64,000 bases of DNA from Dactylorhiza incarnata (taxonomy: Eukaryota > Streptophyta > Magnoliopsida > Asparagales > Orchidaceae): contig JAWHQI010000170.1 in NCBI GenBank assembly GCA_033032865.1, forward strand, positions 245,001 through 309,000. The letters run 5' to 3'. The number at the start of each line of letters is the position of its first letter. Positions within the stretch are counted from its first letter, which is position 1. The position numbers and the translations under genes were made by a program. Below, piece after piece: positions 53,514 to 64,000 of this stretch. The notes under the pieces were generated by a model, which worked only from the letters and a program-made list of their open reading frames with translations, had not been told where the DNA came from and made no database searches.

Positions 53514-55114
53514 TGTTGGATCTTACGACGCCCTTAGAGGGGGGTGAATAAGGTTTTTATGGAATTTAAATCTTAATTAAATTTATCAGAGTTTGGGACA
53601 GAAGTTTCAGAATATTTTATAGGAAAATATATTTTAATATCTCAGATAAGGGAAACAGAACTTTTTCCTTACTGTTGCTAACGTCTGGCGTTAGGTGTTA
53701 ACGCTGGGCGTTAGCTCTTCAGAAAATTAATCTGCTCAGAATTATGTCAATGAGATTTTACTAATGTAAACATTAATGAAATACAATTCCAGAAAATCAG
53801 AGATAATAAAAATGATTATTGTATTTCAAAGATAATTACACAAATGTTAATTTTAATACTTTGATAAAAATATAAACTAAAACATTCTTGAAGAGGAAAT
53901 AAAATCAATTGAATAGAACATTAAAAGACATGATTTTATTTCATAATAAATTGAATACATAAATGTTTGATTTCTATAACGCTAGAAATCAAGGCGAGAA
54001 TATGTAAAAACACTTTTTGTTGTTTCACCGGTCCTTCTCCCAAAGACCGGTTGGTTATAGCTTATCTATCCCCAGATAAGGCCTCTAGCCACCCCCTAGA
54101 TCAACCCTCGACCTAGTCGCCACGCATAAGGCGGCGAATTACCCCCTAAGCCGCACAAGGACCTAGTCGCCAACAACCGGGGCGAATTTACCCACGGAAT
54201 CCTTCCCAAAATCCGACGTTCTCCCCGAACGATTTCTCCACACAAATTACAAAAGGAAAAAGTAAAAGATTACAAGATAAGTAAAGAGAAACTCCCAAAG
54301 AAATTTTGAAGGTGAAGACGAAGTCGATGTAGATGTTGGTGTTCTTGAAACGATCGTCCTTCGTATGGGATATGCGTTGTAGACCATCTCCTTCAAAATT
54401 CTCTTTAGATCTTCATGATAGCCCAAGAGAGATCTCTTAATTGCTGTACACGAGCCTCTCTTAAAATTATTGGAATTCTAGAATCATCTCACATAGAATG
54501 AGAGGGGTTGTACTTTAAATAGTCACAGGAGCTAACGTGTGGCGTTAAGAGTTAACGTCGACGTTAGTGAACGTGCACTGTCGTGGCTGAAATTGCGCAA
54601 ACCGTCAGGATCGTGGCAGAAACCAATTTCGTCGAACGAAACACATTTCGTCGAACTCGCGTTCGTCGAACGGAATCAAAGTTCGTCGAACGCCACAAAG
54701 TTCGTCGAACGCAAGTTCGTCAAGCGAAATTTCGTCAAGCGCAGGTTCATTTCGTCGAACGCCTTCAGAGTTCGTCGAACGCAGTTTCGTCAGGCGCAAT
54801 TTCGTCAAACGGCTAGCAAAGTTCGTCGAACAGCTAACGCCAGCGATAAGATCTAACGTTGGCGTTGTCTCTGGCTTCTCAACGGATTCGTTCTCGACGG
54901 CATTTCTTCTCGACGGATTCCTTCTCAACGGAAGTTAACGCGGGGCGTTAGCTCTCTTTCCAGAGAAACATCTCCATTCAGTATACTACTCATAGGGATG
55001 TGTAGCTATAGTTCCTGTACAACCTGCATACTATAAACACACAAAATACAAGATCAAATACAACACGGTATTTGTTATTCTCAAACCAAGAGATGCGGAA
55101 CAAAGACTCCAACA
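53514..55114 (-). repeat. 3' LTR of the SIRE-like element
   Basis: Contains four GCTAACG...CGTTAGC hairpin units (53677-53715, 54531-54568, 54833-54868, 54934-54952) and the TTCGTCGAACG array. Differs from the 5' LTR by scattered substitutions. Confidence 0.9.
54628..54832. repeat. 12-copy TTCGTCGAACG array in the LTR
   Basis: TTCGTC(G/A)(A/G)(A/G)C starts at 54628, 54647, 54662, 54682, 54700, 54716, 54731, 54750, 54771, 54786, 54801 and 54822, spaced 15-21 bp. The core TTCG-T-CGAA is a near-palindrome. The other LTR has the same array at about 61395-61600. Confidence 0.9.
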
Positions 55115-58100
55115 ATTTCCCCATTTTGATAATAACAAATACCTGTATGAGAAATTAGCGAGATTAAGACCATTTGTGTTTATAGATAAGTGCGGTAATA
55201 ATATATGCATGAATAACAAGTTAAAAGCATGATAGATTTGATAGCGATAATGCATACTCTTTATATATGAAGTCTCCCCCTACATAAGTGTTCTCTTATA
55301 ATTTACTCCCCCTAAATATCTATTTTACTAGATTTCTTAATTTCTTCTCCCCCTTTGTTATTAACAAAAGTGCGTATGGATGAGTGTATATCTATTAAGA
55401 TTAATTAGGAACCACTTATTGAAGGATTGTCATGATCGAGCATATGATAGTGTATGCATCTCCTATATGATTACTCCCCCTACAAAGATACCTCATTTTT
55501 GAGTTTAATATTATTATAATGTACTCCCTCTAAATATTAGATTTATCAAAAGAAGGTTTAGGTGAGAGTGTGCAATAAGGAGTAATATGTTCTATGTCGA
55601 GAAGAAAAAATGCAATCAAAAGCTTGTTAAATGCTACTTGTTAAGAAAAATATAAGCATGATGAAACATATAGTAGTAAGCAACATAGCTGACATGATAA
55701 AGTAAGCATTCTATTTTAAGATACCACTTGTTGAAAAAAATAGAATACCACGGTGTTAAAAAAAGAGACATGAATGAGCATAAGTGGTAAACTTAGCAGA
55801 AGAATATAATAAGCACTCTTAAACATAAACATCATGCAGAAGAATATAATAAGCACTCTTAAACATAAACATCATTTTAGAAGATAAAATCATATAAAGG
55901 ATAATGAGTTGTAAATTTGAAAAGTTGATGTTTGAGTTAAAGATTGAAGAGATGTTATTCTATTAAGATAAAATTGCAAGCATGATTTCATAATATCAAA
56001 AAAAGATACAAAAACTACAATATAACAAAATTTGCATTTCAAGTAAACATAAACATTGTAGCGATCATGCTTTGCTATCTAGTGCATTTACTTAAGTTTG
56101 TAGAGAATTTAGTAGATGAGCATTAAGATCCAATTCTCATGAGTAGAAGTTTTATGAAAGATAATGATATGTACAAAGTAGTGTTTTGATAAAGTATACA
56201 AGTGAATTAATCAAAAACACATGACATATATAATGAAATAACACAACATTAAAATACACAAATAATATTACTTCAACAATATTTCAATGCACATAAATAA
56301 AGAGTACAACTACCAAGGTGCTCTGCACACACAATGCTTATTAAGACTTATCAGGGTGCAAAGTAGTGCTTGGGGATCACATTTATATTTTTTTAGCTTT
56401 ATTTTCAATTTTTTGTGATCCGGTGTACTAAGAGAAGTAATGTATAAATGTTTGCTACAAGACACTTTACAATTCTTAGTCAAGGTGCTCAACCTCACAA
56501 TGCTCATTAAGACTTATCAGGAGGGTGAGTAGTGCCTGGTGGAGTTTTCCTTGTCATTTATTATTTGCTTTTTAGTTTAGTGACTAAGGACTCCAAATTC
56601 ACTTGTTTTGCAAACATAGCATTTAAACCACATTTCTCTAAAGAATAAGTGCATGAAAGACAAAGAATTGTAATAACCAATTCAATGTTGTGTAGGTAAT
56701 CTATTTATGCATTTTAATTATTTATGTTATTACACTACACAATCATGCAAGTAAAGGATTGTAAACACATGTAGATTATCAAAAATAAGTGAGTGAATAA
56801 ATCATTATCAAAATAATACATTACTCGTACTTAGAGGCATGCTAAGCATTTCTACACATGTTTATCTACAATCAATTTCATTGCACATAACAAGATAATT
56901 TTCAAGGCATGACAAATACAAAACAATGTTTTTAAGAAACTTGAAAGTTAAATTAAACATTGTATTTAATCTTTAATTGATATAATTAATCATCCTTGAC
57001 AATGACAATGAATAACAATCAGTTTTTATAAATTTTTGAATTTTTATATATGCACAAAACAATAAACACACATAAAGAAAAAAAAAGAAAAAATATATTT
57101 TTGTTCTTTGAAATTGTTTTGTAATTTTGTATTTGTTTTTTTATATATATATTCTCTGGAAAACATAGAAGTCGTTAATAGCCCTTTCAGTAAATGATAT
57201 TCTATACAAGAAATTACTCGAAACAAATAAAAAAAATTTTGGAGCAAAGGAGCTAACGCCAGGCGTTAACTTCTTAACGCCAAAACAGAACTGCATTTCT
57301 TGATTTATTGAAAAATGTTTTTCAAAATTCATTTGTATTATAAAGAGGTCTTCCTTCAGTTGAAATTTCGTACTTGTGTTTTGTAAAATCATTAAAGCTC
57401 AAAATAATAAAATATGCAAACACAAGATGCAATGTTAGAACAAAAACAAATATGCATGATTTTAGTATAAAGAGTGAGATAATATTCATGCAATGAATAT
57501 AATATGAGTATACCCAAGAATAATATACCGTAACTATATGTCTACACACTATAGTCCCGTACTAAGAGACGGATGGACATGAGGAGCTGCACACATGTCG
57601 TAGGTTGGGGTGTTAATCTCATATGCATACAAAAGACGACGCTCAACCTAACACTCTTTCCCCCCAGTGCCTCGCAAGGCCCTACTGGAACCCTCCCCGG
57701 TTAAGGACAAGACATGACTTAGAGGTTATGTCTCTAATGCACACAATCCTACGCCCTCGCTATTGTGAGACACAAGTCATAGGTTTAATAATTATGGACA
57801 TACTAAGCGTGCAAGCCTTAAATATATAAACTATGGTATAATTGCATGATTAGTTTTGGATTTACACTTATATCGAAGATTGTTGATTTTAAATCCATTT
57901 AAAAAAAAAATATTCATGCAAATAACTACAAAGGAAATTATGATTTTCAGATTTTAGTAATATAATTTACTTTAGCATTGCAAGATATAATTAGCATGGA
58001 CATTGATTTCTACATATGGTAAGTGATGATGCTAGTATGATGAGTTAGGACAACATGGTGCAAAGCTATGTAAAGATGGACAAATATATAATTGAGTTGC

Positions 58101-58915
58101 ATGTATTCAACAAGAGTTTTGAATTTTCATAGACCTAGAATGAAGTGACAATTCTATTTGATTTCATCGTATTTATATCAAGTTAATTCTTAGGTCTAAA
58201 GATAATGAGATACATGTAAACAATAAAGATGCACATCACACACACAAAACAAGATATGAAACTATAATACCAATAACCATCATATATTTCATAATTCCCG
58301 AGGTTGATAGAAATAGTTGATTTAAGATAATTCTTGATAGATCATGAATTACAATATATGATAATAGTGAATTTTAGCATAGGATATTAATAGATCAAGA
58401 TGGAGTGTGTGAAATCATATTCATCATTTTTGTAATTTTTTAATTATGATTTTTCATTATAGGGGCTATCATATGCAACAAAGAAAATAGACAAATATGC
58501 AATTAGTTGCACATTTAATATTTTAGCCTAAGACCCCTAAAAGTCCATTTAAATCCAATTTTGAAAGTAATTTCATTAGTCTTGATAATATCATTTAGCA
58601 AATTTAGCATTTAATTTATAATGATAATATAAGACATTTATAGGCAATGGATTTAAAAAGGATAAAACATATAAAAAGGAAAGATAGATCACTTAAAAAA
58701 ATTATGACTTTATATTCAATTTGATTTGTTAAACATTAGGCTTAAAATGAAAGTCATATCTCATGATAAATAAAGTGATCATAGTGTGTTGGCTCAAAAA
58801 TAGGAAATAAACAAAAGAAAAAGTAATTAAGCATATCATGAAGCAGAATAATGATATTTCATTTATAATTTATTTCTACTTCATGCAATACAATGATTCT
58901 TAGTGAATGAGAGAT
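55115..58915 (-). other. Non-coding AT-rich interior of the SIRE-like element
   Basis: No frame with recognisable protein. Contains repeated CTCCCCCTA words (for example 55270, 55305, 55475), a tandem duplication of AGCAGAAGAATATAATAAGC at about 55795 and 55836, two related ~60-bp blocks with AATGCTTATTAAGACTTATCA-like text (about 56332 and 56498), and one GCTAACGCC/GGCGTTAAC hairpin at 57252-57270. Confidence 0.6.
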
Positions 58916-60226
58916 TTAGGTATCCAAAGGGGACCAAGTGTGATGGTTCCTTTGGGTACCCAAATACATCGCGGCCTTTACAAGTGGAGCTAGTGTTTCG
59001 TTTTTAATTTTGGGCCTCCATTCATACTTTGGTTGTTTATCTTTTAAATTCATATTATGATTATTTGACATCTTTTGGAGATGATAGTTGTTCGAAAAAT
59101 AATTCATTTGGGATTTAAGTTTATTCAAATTATTTTTCAAAATACATTGATGTTGATAATCATAATGAATTTTATTATATTGATTCTTTGAGAGTTTATA
59201 AGAGTGATGGTCTTTCTTAAGAATTGAATGTTGAAAGAGTGGGTTACAATATGTTTTAAATGTCTGGTTCTTATTTTGATGATTTTCATTTCCACTCTTT
59301 CTTATAGATATACTCTTATAATATGAAGTTAAGATTTTAGGCTTTTGATAATTTGATAAACTAGAAATAAAAGATTTTTTATTATATGAAAAATTTTGAA
59401 TAAACATTTTTAATGATCCTAGTTTATCCTTTAAATTATCATTTTCTTTTATCAATTTTTCATTATGCTCTTTTGAAGTTAAAAGATCTTTTTCCAAAAC
59501 CTTGAGTTCTTCTTTAAATGTATTATAATCAAAACAAGATTTAGCATTTTTAATTAAAGAGCATGAAGGAGAATTTGAAACATCAATATCAGATTCTACT
59601 TTAGCGTTTACTTTTAAAGTTTTATTTTCTAAACGTAATTTGAAATTGGCATGTTTCAACTTTGAAATTTTACGTTTAGCAAATTTAAGCACACGAAATG
59701 TAGAAATAGAATTAGTTACAAAAAAAGAAGATTTAGATTTTCTTACCTTGTTATAGTTTCCGTCTTCTCTTTTGCTTGATGTTTTGCCATCAATTGAGTT
59801 CAATATTGTTTCTCTCTTAGATTGATCTTCCTCCAAGAATGAGTCCTCGTCGATTTCTTCTCTTGGATCCATAAGGAATTCCTCTTGTTCATCATCTGTG
59901 GAAGGAAGACTATAAGTATTTTCAAGAAATTTCCAAACTTCAAAAGCAGTAGGAAGCGTATAAATAAGTTTGAAAATATTTTGATCTAGAACACAATATA
60001 GACTATTCATAGATTTGGCATTTAAAAACATTTCATTTTTATTTAAAATATTTTGGGGCATTTTAATTGTAATATTCCAAACTTCAATATCCAAAGTTTT
60101 AAGAAATTTTTCCATAAGTGTTTTCCACCCATTATAATTTTCACCCATAAATAATGGTGGATATAATGATTTTTCATTTTCATAAAAATTATCCCCTCTA
60201 GAAGATGCGAGATCATGAAGCACCAT
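58916..60226 (-). CDS. Gag of the SIRE-like element (436 aa)
   Basis: It begins ~40 bp after the primer-binding site (MVLHDLASSRGDNF). Residues ~20-110 match the copia gag N-terminal region: LYPPLFMGENYNGWKTLMEK (compare the family FDGENYxxWKxxM pattern), VLDQNIFKLIYTL, AFEVWKFLENTY. An acidic segment (~115-150) follows, then long coiled-coil segments (FAKRKISKLKHANFKLRLEN; EELKVLEKDLLTSKEHNEKL). The CCHC knuckle normally present after the coiled coil is not visible. Near the 3' end (about 58985) a 1-nt shift relative to the family ending (VPKGT, LGP) is apparent. The otherwise open frame suggests recent insertion or selection for gag function. Confidence 0.8.
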   Translation of the reverse strand: MVLHDLASSRGDNFYENEKSLYPPLFMGENYNGWKTLMEKFLKTLDIEVWNITIKMPQNILNKNEMFLNAKSMNSLYCVLDQNIFKLIYTLPTAFEVWKFLENTYSLPSTDDEQEEFLMDPREEIDEDSFLEEDQSKRETILNSIDGKTSSKREDGNYNKVRKSKSSFFVTNSISTFRVLKFAKRKISKLKHANFKLRLENKTLKVNAKVESDIDVSNSPSCSLIKNAKSCFDYNTFKEELKVLEKDLLTSKEHNEKLIKENDNLKDKLGSLKMFIQNFSYNKKSFISSLSNYQKPKILTSYYKSISIRKSGNENHQNKNQTFKTYCNPLFQHSILKKDHHSYKLSKNQYNKIHYDYQHQCILKNNLNKLKSQMNYFSNNYHLQKMSNNHNMNLKDKQPKYEWRPKIKNETLAPLVKAAMYLGTQRNHHTWSPLDT

Positions 60227-60262
60227 TATTCCCGGTTGTGAAGCCGTATTGGAATAACCTAC

Positions 60263-60274
60263 GCCCTGATACCA
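60263..60274 (-). promoter_or_regulatory. Primer-binding site of the SIRE-like element
   Basis: The minus strand reads TGGTATCAGGGC, one base different from the usual TGGTATCAGAGC, two bases after the 5' LTR end. Confidence 0.85.
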
Positions 60275-60276
60275 CG

Positions 60277-61879
60277 TGTTGGATCTTACGGCGCCCTTAG
60301 AGGGGGGTGAATAAGGATTTTATGGAATTTAAATATTAATTAAATTTATCAGAGTTTGGGACTGAAGTTTCAGAATATTTTATAGGAAAATAAATTTTAA
60401 TATCTCAGATAAGGGAAACAGAACTTTTTTCCTTACTGTTGCTAACGTCTGGTGTTAGGTGTTAACGCTGGACGTTAGCTCTTCAGAAAATTAATCTGCT
60501 CAGAATTATGTCAATGAGATTTTACTAATGAAAACATTAATGAAATATAATTCCAGAAAATCAGAGATAATAAAAATGATTATTGTATTTCAAATATAAT
60601 TACACAAATGTTAATTTTAATACTTTGATAAAAATATATATTAAAACATTCTTAAAGAGGAAATAAAATCAATTGAATAGAACATTAAAAGACATGATTT
60701 TATTTCATAATAAATTGAATACATAAATGTTTGATTTTTATAACGCTTGAAATCAAGGCGAGAATATGTAAAAACACTTTTTGTTGTTTCACCGGTCCTT
60801 CTCCCAAGGACTGGTTGGCTATAGCCTATCTATCCCCAGATAAGGCCTCTAGCCACCCCCTAGATCTACCCTCGACCTAGTCGCCACGCACAAGGCGGTG
60901 AATTACCCCCTAAGCCGCACAAGGACCTAGTCGCCAACAATCGCGGCGAATTTACCCACAGAATCCTTCCCGGAATCCGACGTTCTCCCCGAACAATTTC
61001 TCCACACAAATTACAAAAGGAAAAAGTAAAAGATTACAAGATAAGTAAAGAGAAACTCCCCAAGAAATTCTGAAGGTGAAGACGAAGTCGATGTAGATGT
61101 TAGCGTTCTTGAAACGATCGTCCTTCGTATGGGATATGCGTTGTAGACCTTCTCCTTCAAAATCCTCTTTAGATCTTCATGATAGCCCAAGGGAGATCTC
61201 TTAATTGCTGTACACGAGTCTCTCTTAAAATTATTGGAATTTTGGAATCATCTCACATAGAATGAGAGGGGTTGTACTTTAAATAGCCACGGGAGCTAAC
61301 GCGTGGCGTTAAGAGTTAACATCGGCGTTAGTGAACGTGCACTGTCTTGGCTGAAATCGCGCAAACCGTCAGGTTCGTGGTAGAAACCAATTTTGTCGAA
61401 CGAAACACATTTTGTCGAACGTGCGTTCGTCGAACGGAATCAAAGTTCGTCGAACGCCACAAAGTTTGTCGAACGCAAGTTCGTCAAGCGGAATTTCGTC
61501 GAGCGCAGGTTCATTTCGTCGAACGCATTCAGAGTTCGTCGAACGCAGTTTCGTCAGGCGCAATTTCGTCGAACGGCTAGCAAAGTTTGTCGAACGGCTA
61601 ACGCCCAGCGATAAGATCTAACGATGGCGTTGTCTCTAGCTTCTCAACGGATTCGTTCTCGACGGCATTTCTTCTCGACGGATTCCTTCTCAACGGAAGT
61701 TAACGCGGGGCGTTAGCTCTCTTTCCAAAGAAACATCTCCATTCAGTATACTACTCATAGGGATGTGTAGCTATAGTTCCTGTACAACCTGCATACTATA
61801 AACACACAAAATACAAGATCAAATACAACACGGTATTTGTTATTCTCAAACCAAGAGATGCGGAACATAGGCTGCAACA
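60277..61879 (-). repeat. 5' LTR of the SIRE-like element
   Basis: Plus-strand reading runs from TGTTGGATCTTACGGCGCCC to ATAGGCTGCAACA. Homologous throughout to 53514-55114. Confidence 0.9.
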
Positions 61880-62985
61880 TAGCTGAGTTGAACGCCTTGG
61901 GTGACTTTGTAAAAACATTGAAATTGTGTAATATTGTTTGGTGAGCTTTAGACCTCGCCTTTGATTTGTTGTTCATCTTCTTTGTTCTTAATTTTTGCGA
62001 GTATTTGTTGCTTGGAAAGTCGCGCATGGCTGGCGAGTTGTTCTTTCTTTGAGTGCATGTCTTCGCGTGCTGACGGTCGACGACTCCGACGCACGTTGTG
62101 GGCACGACGACCTATGACGATACTCGCTACCCCCTTATTTCTACTCGCGAAGGGGTAGTCAATCACCTGGGTCTGGCCTCTGTCTATAAATATGGGGTGG
62201 GTAGGTATTTATTATGCTACCGACGATCTTCTTCTCCTTTGTGCGAGCAATTTCAACGATTCGTTCGTCGAACGCAATTTCGTCAGGCGCAATTTCGTCG
62301 AACGGCTAGCAAAGTTCGTCGAACGGCTAACGCCCAGCGATAAGATCTAACGATGGCGTTGTCTCTGGCTTCTCAACGGATTCGTTCTCGACGACATTTC
62401 TTCTCGACGGATTCCTTCTCAACGGAAGTTAACGCGGGGCGTTAGCTCTCTTTCCAAAGAAACATCTCCATTCAGTATACTACTCATAGGGATGTGTAGC
62501 TATAGTTCCTGTACAACCTGCATACTATAAACACACAAAATACAAGATCAAATACAACACGGTATTTGTTATTCTCAAACCAAGAGATGCGGAACATAGG
62601 CTGCGACATAGCTGAGTTGAACGCCTTGGGTGACTTTGTAAAAACATTGAAATTGTGTAATATTGTTTGGTGAGCTTTAGACCTCGCCTTTGATTTGTTG
62701 TTTATCTTCTTTGTTCTTAATTTTTGCGAGTATTTGTTGCTTGGAAAGTCGCGCATGGCTGGCGAGTTGTTCTTTCTTTGAGTGCATGTCTTCGCGTGCT
62801 GACGGTCGACGACTCCGACGCACGTTGTGGGCACGACGACCTATGACGTACTCGCTACCCCCTTATTTCTACTCGCGAAGGGGTAGTCAATCACCTGGGT
62901 CTGGCCTCTGTCTATAAATGTGGGGTGGGTAGGTATTTATTATGCTACCGACGATTTTCTTCTCCTTTGTGCGAGCATCGAGAAT
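61528..62985 (+). repeat. 729-bp tandem duplication including the LTR end and its flank
   Basis: CGGAACATAG recurs at 61861 and 62590. Each copy comprises ~350 bp of LTR end followed by ~375 bp of target flank ending CTTTGTGCGAGCA. Junction near 62256. Copies differ at only a few bases, so it happened after the retroelement inserted, and fairly recently. Confidence 0.9.
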
Positions 62986-63771
62986 CTATTCTCTTTCTTC
63001 TCGCCTGTGATACTCGTTAACCTTCTACTCTTTCTTCTTGCTGAGGTGACTGACGAGGCCACTATTCAGCGCGCTAGTCATGCGAGGAACTTCGCAGCGG
63101 CGAGGTTCAAGAAGTCCTGCTCGCTTCAGAAGGACATCGACGAGTTCTCGGACAAGTACTTGTACATGGGGTACGCAGTGAGGCTTCCTGGCCAGGGCGA
63201 GCGCCTAAATAATTCTTTGGAGTGCGGCGAGATCATTTGCCATATTCGCCATTTCGAGGTCGGCTTGCGACTACCATTGTGGCCAAAATTGTGCCAAATT
63301 ATGCGTTACTTCGGGATAGTCCCTGCCCAGATCAATCTGAATGGCATGACGATTATCATTGGGTTCCTCTGCTTCTTGCGAGAAGAGAGAATCGTCTTTG
63401 ACCTGTCCGTCTTCCGGCGGATCTTCCACTTCATGGCGACCGACAAGGGCGTCATTTTCTTCTGCAGCCATGTCTGCACGCTGGTCGACACGGCGAACAA
63501 GAACCACCGTTGGGGAGAGCAGCTGGTCATCATTGGTGGCGACTTTGAGGCCATTCCTTATGTCTCCCGTCAGTCGCCTGAGAGTGTCTTCTCGACGCCT
63601 TACCTGGAGGGAGCTCGCGAGGAGCTTCTCGAATCCTTCCGGAACCGTTGCTTCGACGTGGTCTTCTGGAGGAGGCGAGTAGACGTGCTTCCGGAGATCG
63701 CCTCGGGTGAAGGTAAAGATGTTGAGCGAGTATCTGTTATACTCGCAATACTGCTTCTGCACGGCGACTAA
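62912..63771 (+). CDS. PF04195-like ('putative gypsy type transposon') protein, N-terminal exon
   Basis: The frame is open from 62920. A TATA-like CTATAAATGTGGGG overlaps its beginning, so the true start is probably downstream; the conserved part begins near 63051 (TDEATIQRASHARNF). The domain shows the family pattern: VGLRLPLWPKLCQIMRYFGI, VPAQINLNGMTIIIGFL, FDLSVFRRIFHF, KNHRWGEQLVIIGGDF. Coding likely ends at the donor GAAG/GTAAAG (63712) and continues in the exon at 63795; the frame itself runs to a stop at 63771. Such genes accompany Ty3 (Tat/Ogre-like) or other large plant transposons; function unknown. The antisense frame at 63271-63936 is a shadow. Confidence 0.65.
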
Positions 63772-63794
63772 TTTGGGTCTTCTGTCTTCTGCAG

Positions 63795-64000
63795 CTAGTC
63801 GCGCCTTGGCGCGCGAGCCTCTCCCTTTGGCGATGGAGGCGGACATCGCGACTATCGACTTATCGCAGGTCCCTGACAACCTGGCTGTTGCTGGTGAGAA
63901 GGCTGGGTCCTCGAAGAAGAGGAAGGGCAAGGGCAAGGTGTTAGAGCCTGCGAGAAAGAAAAAGGAGTTGGCGAGCAGGGATCTCGGTGCGAAGGCAGAT
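63795..64000 (+). CDS. PF04195-like protein, second exon (runs off the window)
   Basis: After acceptor TTCTGCAG the frame continues (ASRALAREPLPLAMEADIAT), with a basic cluster KKRKGKGK and then KKKE. The layout resembles the first segment of the gene at 52021 (acidic start followed by a KKRKK cluster), supporting a shared family. It is in phase with the previous exon. Confidence 0.6.

Larger units (their letters stand above)
53514..61879 (-). mobile_element. Non-autonomous SIRE/Maximus-like Ty1/copia element (8366 bp), TSD TAGCT
   Basis: LTRs of about 1.6 kb (53514-55114 and 60277-61879) begin TGTTG and end GATCCAACA on the minus strand. The flanking TAGCT copies are at 53509-53513 and 61880-61884. 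The primer-binding site TGGTATCAGGGC lies two bases after the 5' LTR (plus 60263-60274). A purine run AAATGGGGAAAT precedes the 3' LTR (plus 55115-55126). The interior has one gag frame (58916-60226) and 3.8 kb of AT-rich DNA without protease, integrase or reverse transcriptase. It is thus a large retrotransposon derivative depending on a relative. It splits the PF04195-like locus. Confidence 0.9.

Noticed and set aside
54628..54832. CRISPR array
   Set aside because: Repeats are 11 bp with 4-10 bp spacers in a plant LTR; no cas genes.
54539..54928. Arg/Val/Ser-rich frames on both strands
   Set aside because: Translation of the 11-bp TTCGTCGAACG array in different phases.
63271..63936. 221-codon minus-strand frame
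   Set aside because: Antisense shadow of the PF04195-like coding frame, which has the recognisable motifs and splice sites.

Overview
The window is flowering-plant nuclear DNA made almost entirely of transposable elements nested in one another, plus three candidate exons of one host gene. The evidence for a plant is the presence of Au-type tRNA-derived SINEs, a Cassandra-type (5S rRNA-containing) terminal repeat, Ty3 chromovirus and Ty1/copia pol remnants, plant RTE-type LINEs, a two-gene PIF/Harbinger element and many MITE-like foldbacks. The species cannot be named from this sequence.

Layout. 1-2814: right part of an apparently intact PIF/Harbinger transposon (Myb/SANT gene plus DDE transposase) inserted in a Ty3/gypsy pol. 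2815-6999: two overlapping pieces of that Ty3 family, with an inverted pol fragment and a complete 2.07 kb LTR. 7000-8119: largely unassigned, with an inverted repeat around a tRNA-like core. 8120-11155: a 3.04 kb composite of inverted Cassandra-like LTR halves, flanked as one unit by a 5-bp duplication (ATAGG). 11230-19430: decayed Ty3 and copia pieces, a large LTR-like insertion with tandem repeats, and an Au SINE with an 18-bp duplication. 19464-27880: non-autonomous LTR elements (one a TRIM), a palindrome-bearing MITE, and a dead copia pol interrupted by the TRIM and by a LINE.

27972-44277: a minus-strand host gene. Three small exons (44200-44277, 39801-39835, 29147-29221) have consensus splice sites and join in phase. 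Their long introns hold MITEs, a second LINE, a dead gypsy element, a young TR-GAG element (35781-38665, TSD GTCTA) and a second Au SINE. 41521-48000: the 5' half of one gypsy element and the pol of another lie either side of the first recognised exon. 48475-51184: a foldback element, a truncated LTR and a decayed MULE transposase.

51960-64000: two pieces of a locus resembling the 'putative gypsy type transposon' family (PF04195). They are split by an 8.37 kb non-autonomous copia element of SIRE/Maximus type (53514-61879, TSD TAGCT), whose LTRs carry a 12-copy TTCGTCGAACG array and GCTAACG/CGTTAGC hairpins. After insertion, a 729-bp tandem duplication spread one LTR end into the flank.

No CRISPR, operon, functional rRNA or functional tRNA gene was found. 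The most unusual object is the 8120-11155 composite: it has the hallmarks of retroviral-type integration (TG...CA ends, 5-bp duplication), yet both ends are the same LTR terminus in inverted orientation and its interior is a chain of palindromes carrying six 5S-derived promoter segments.
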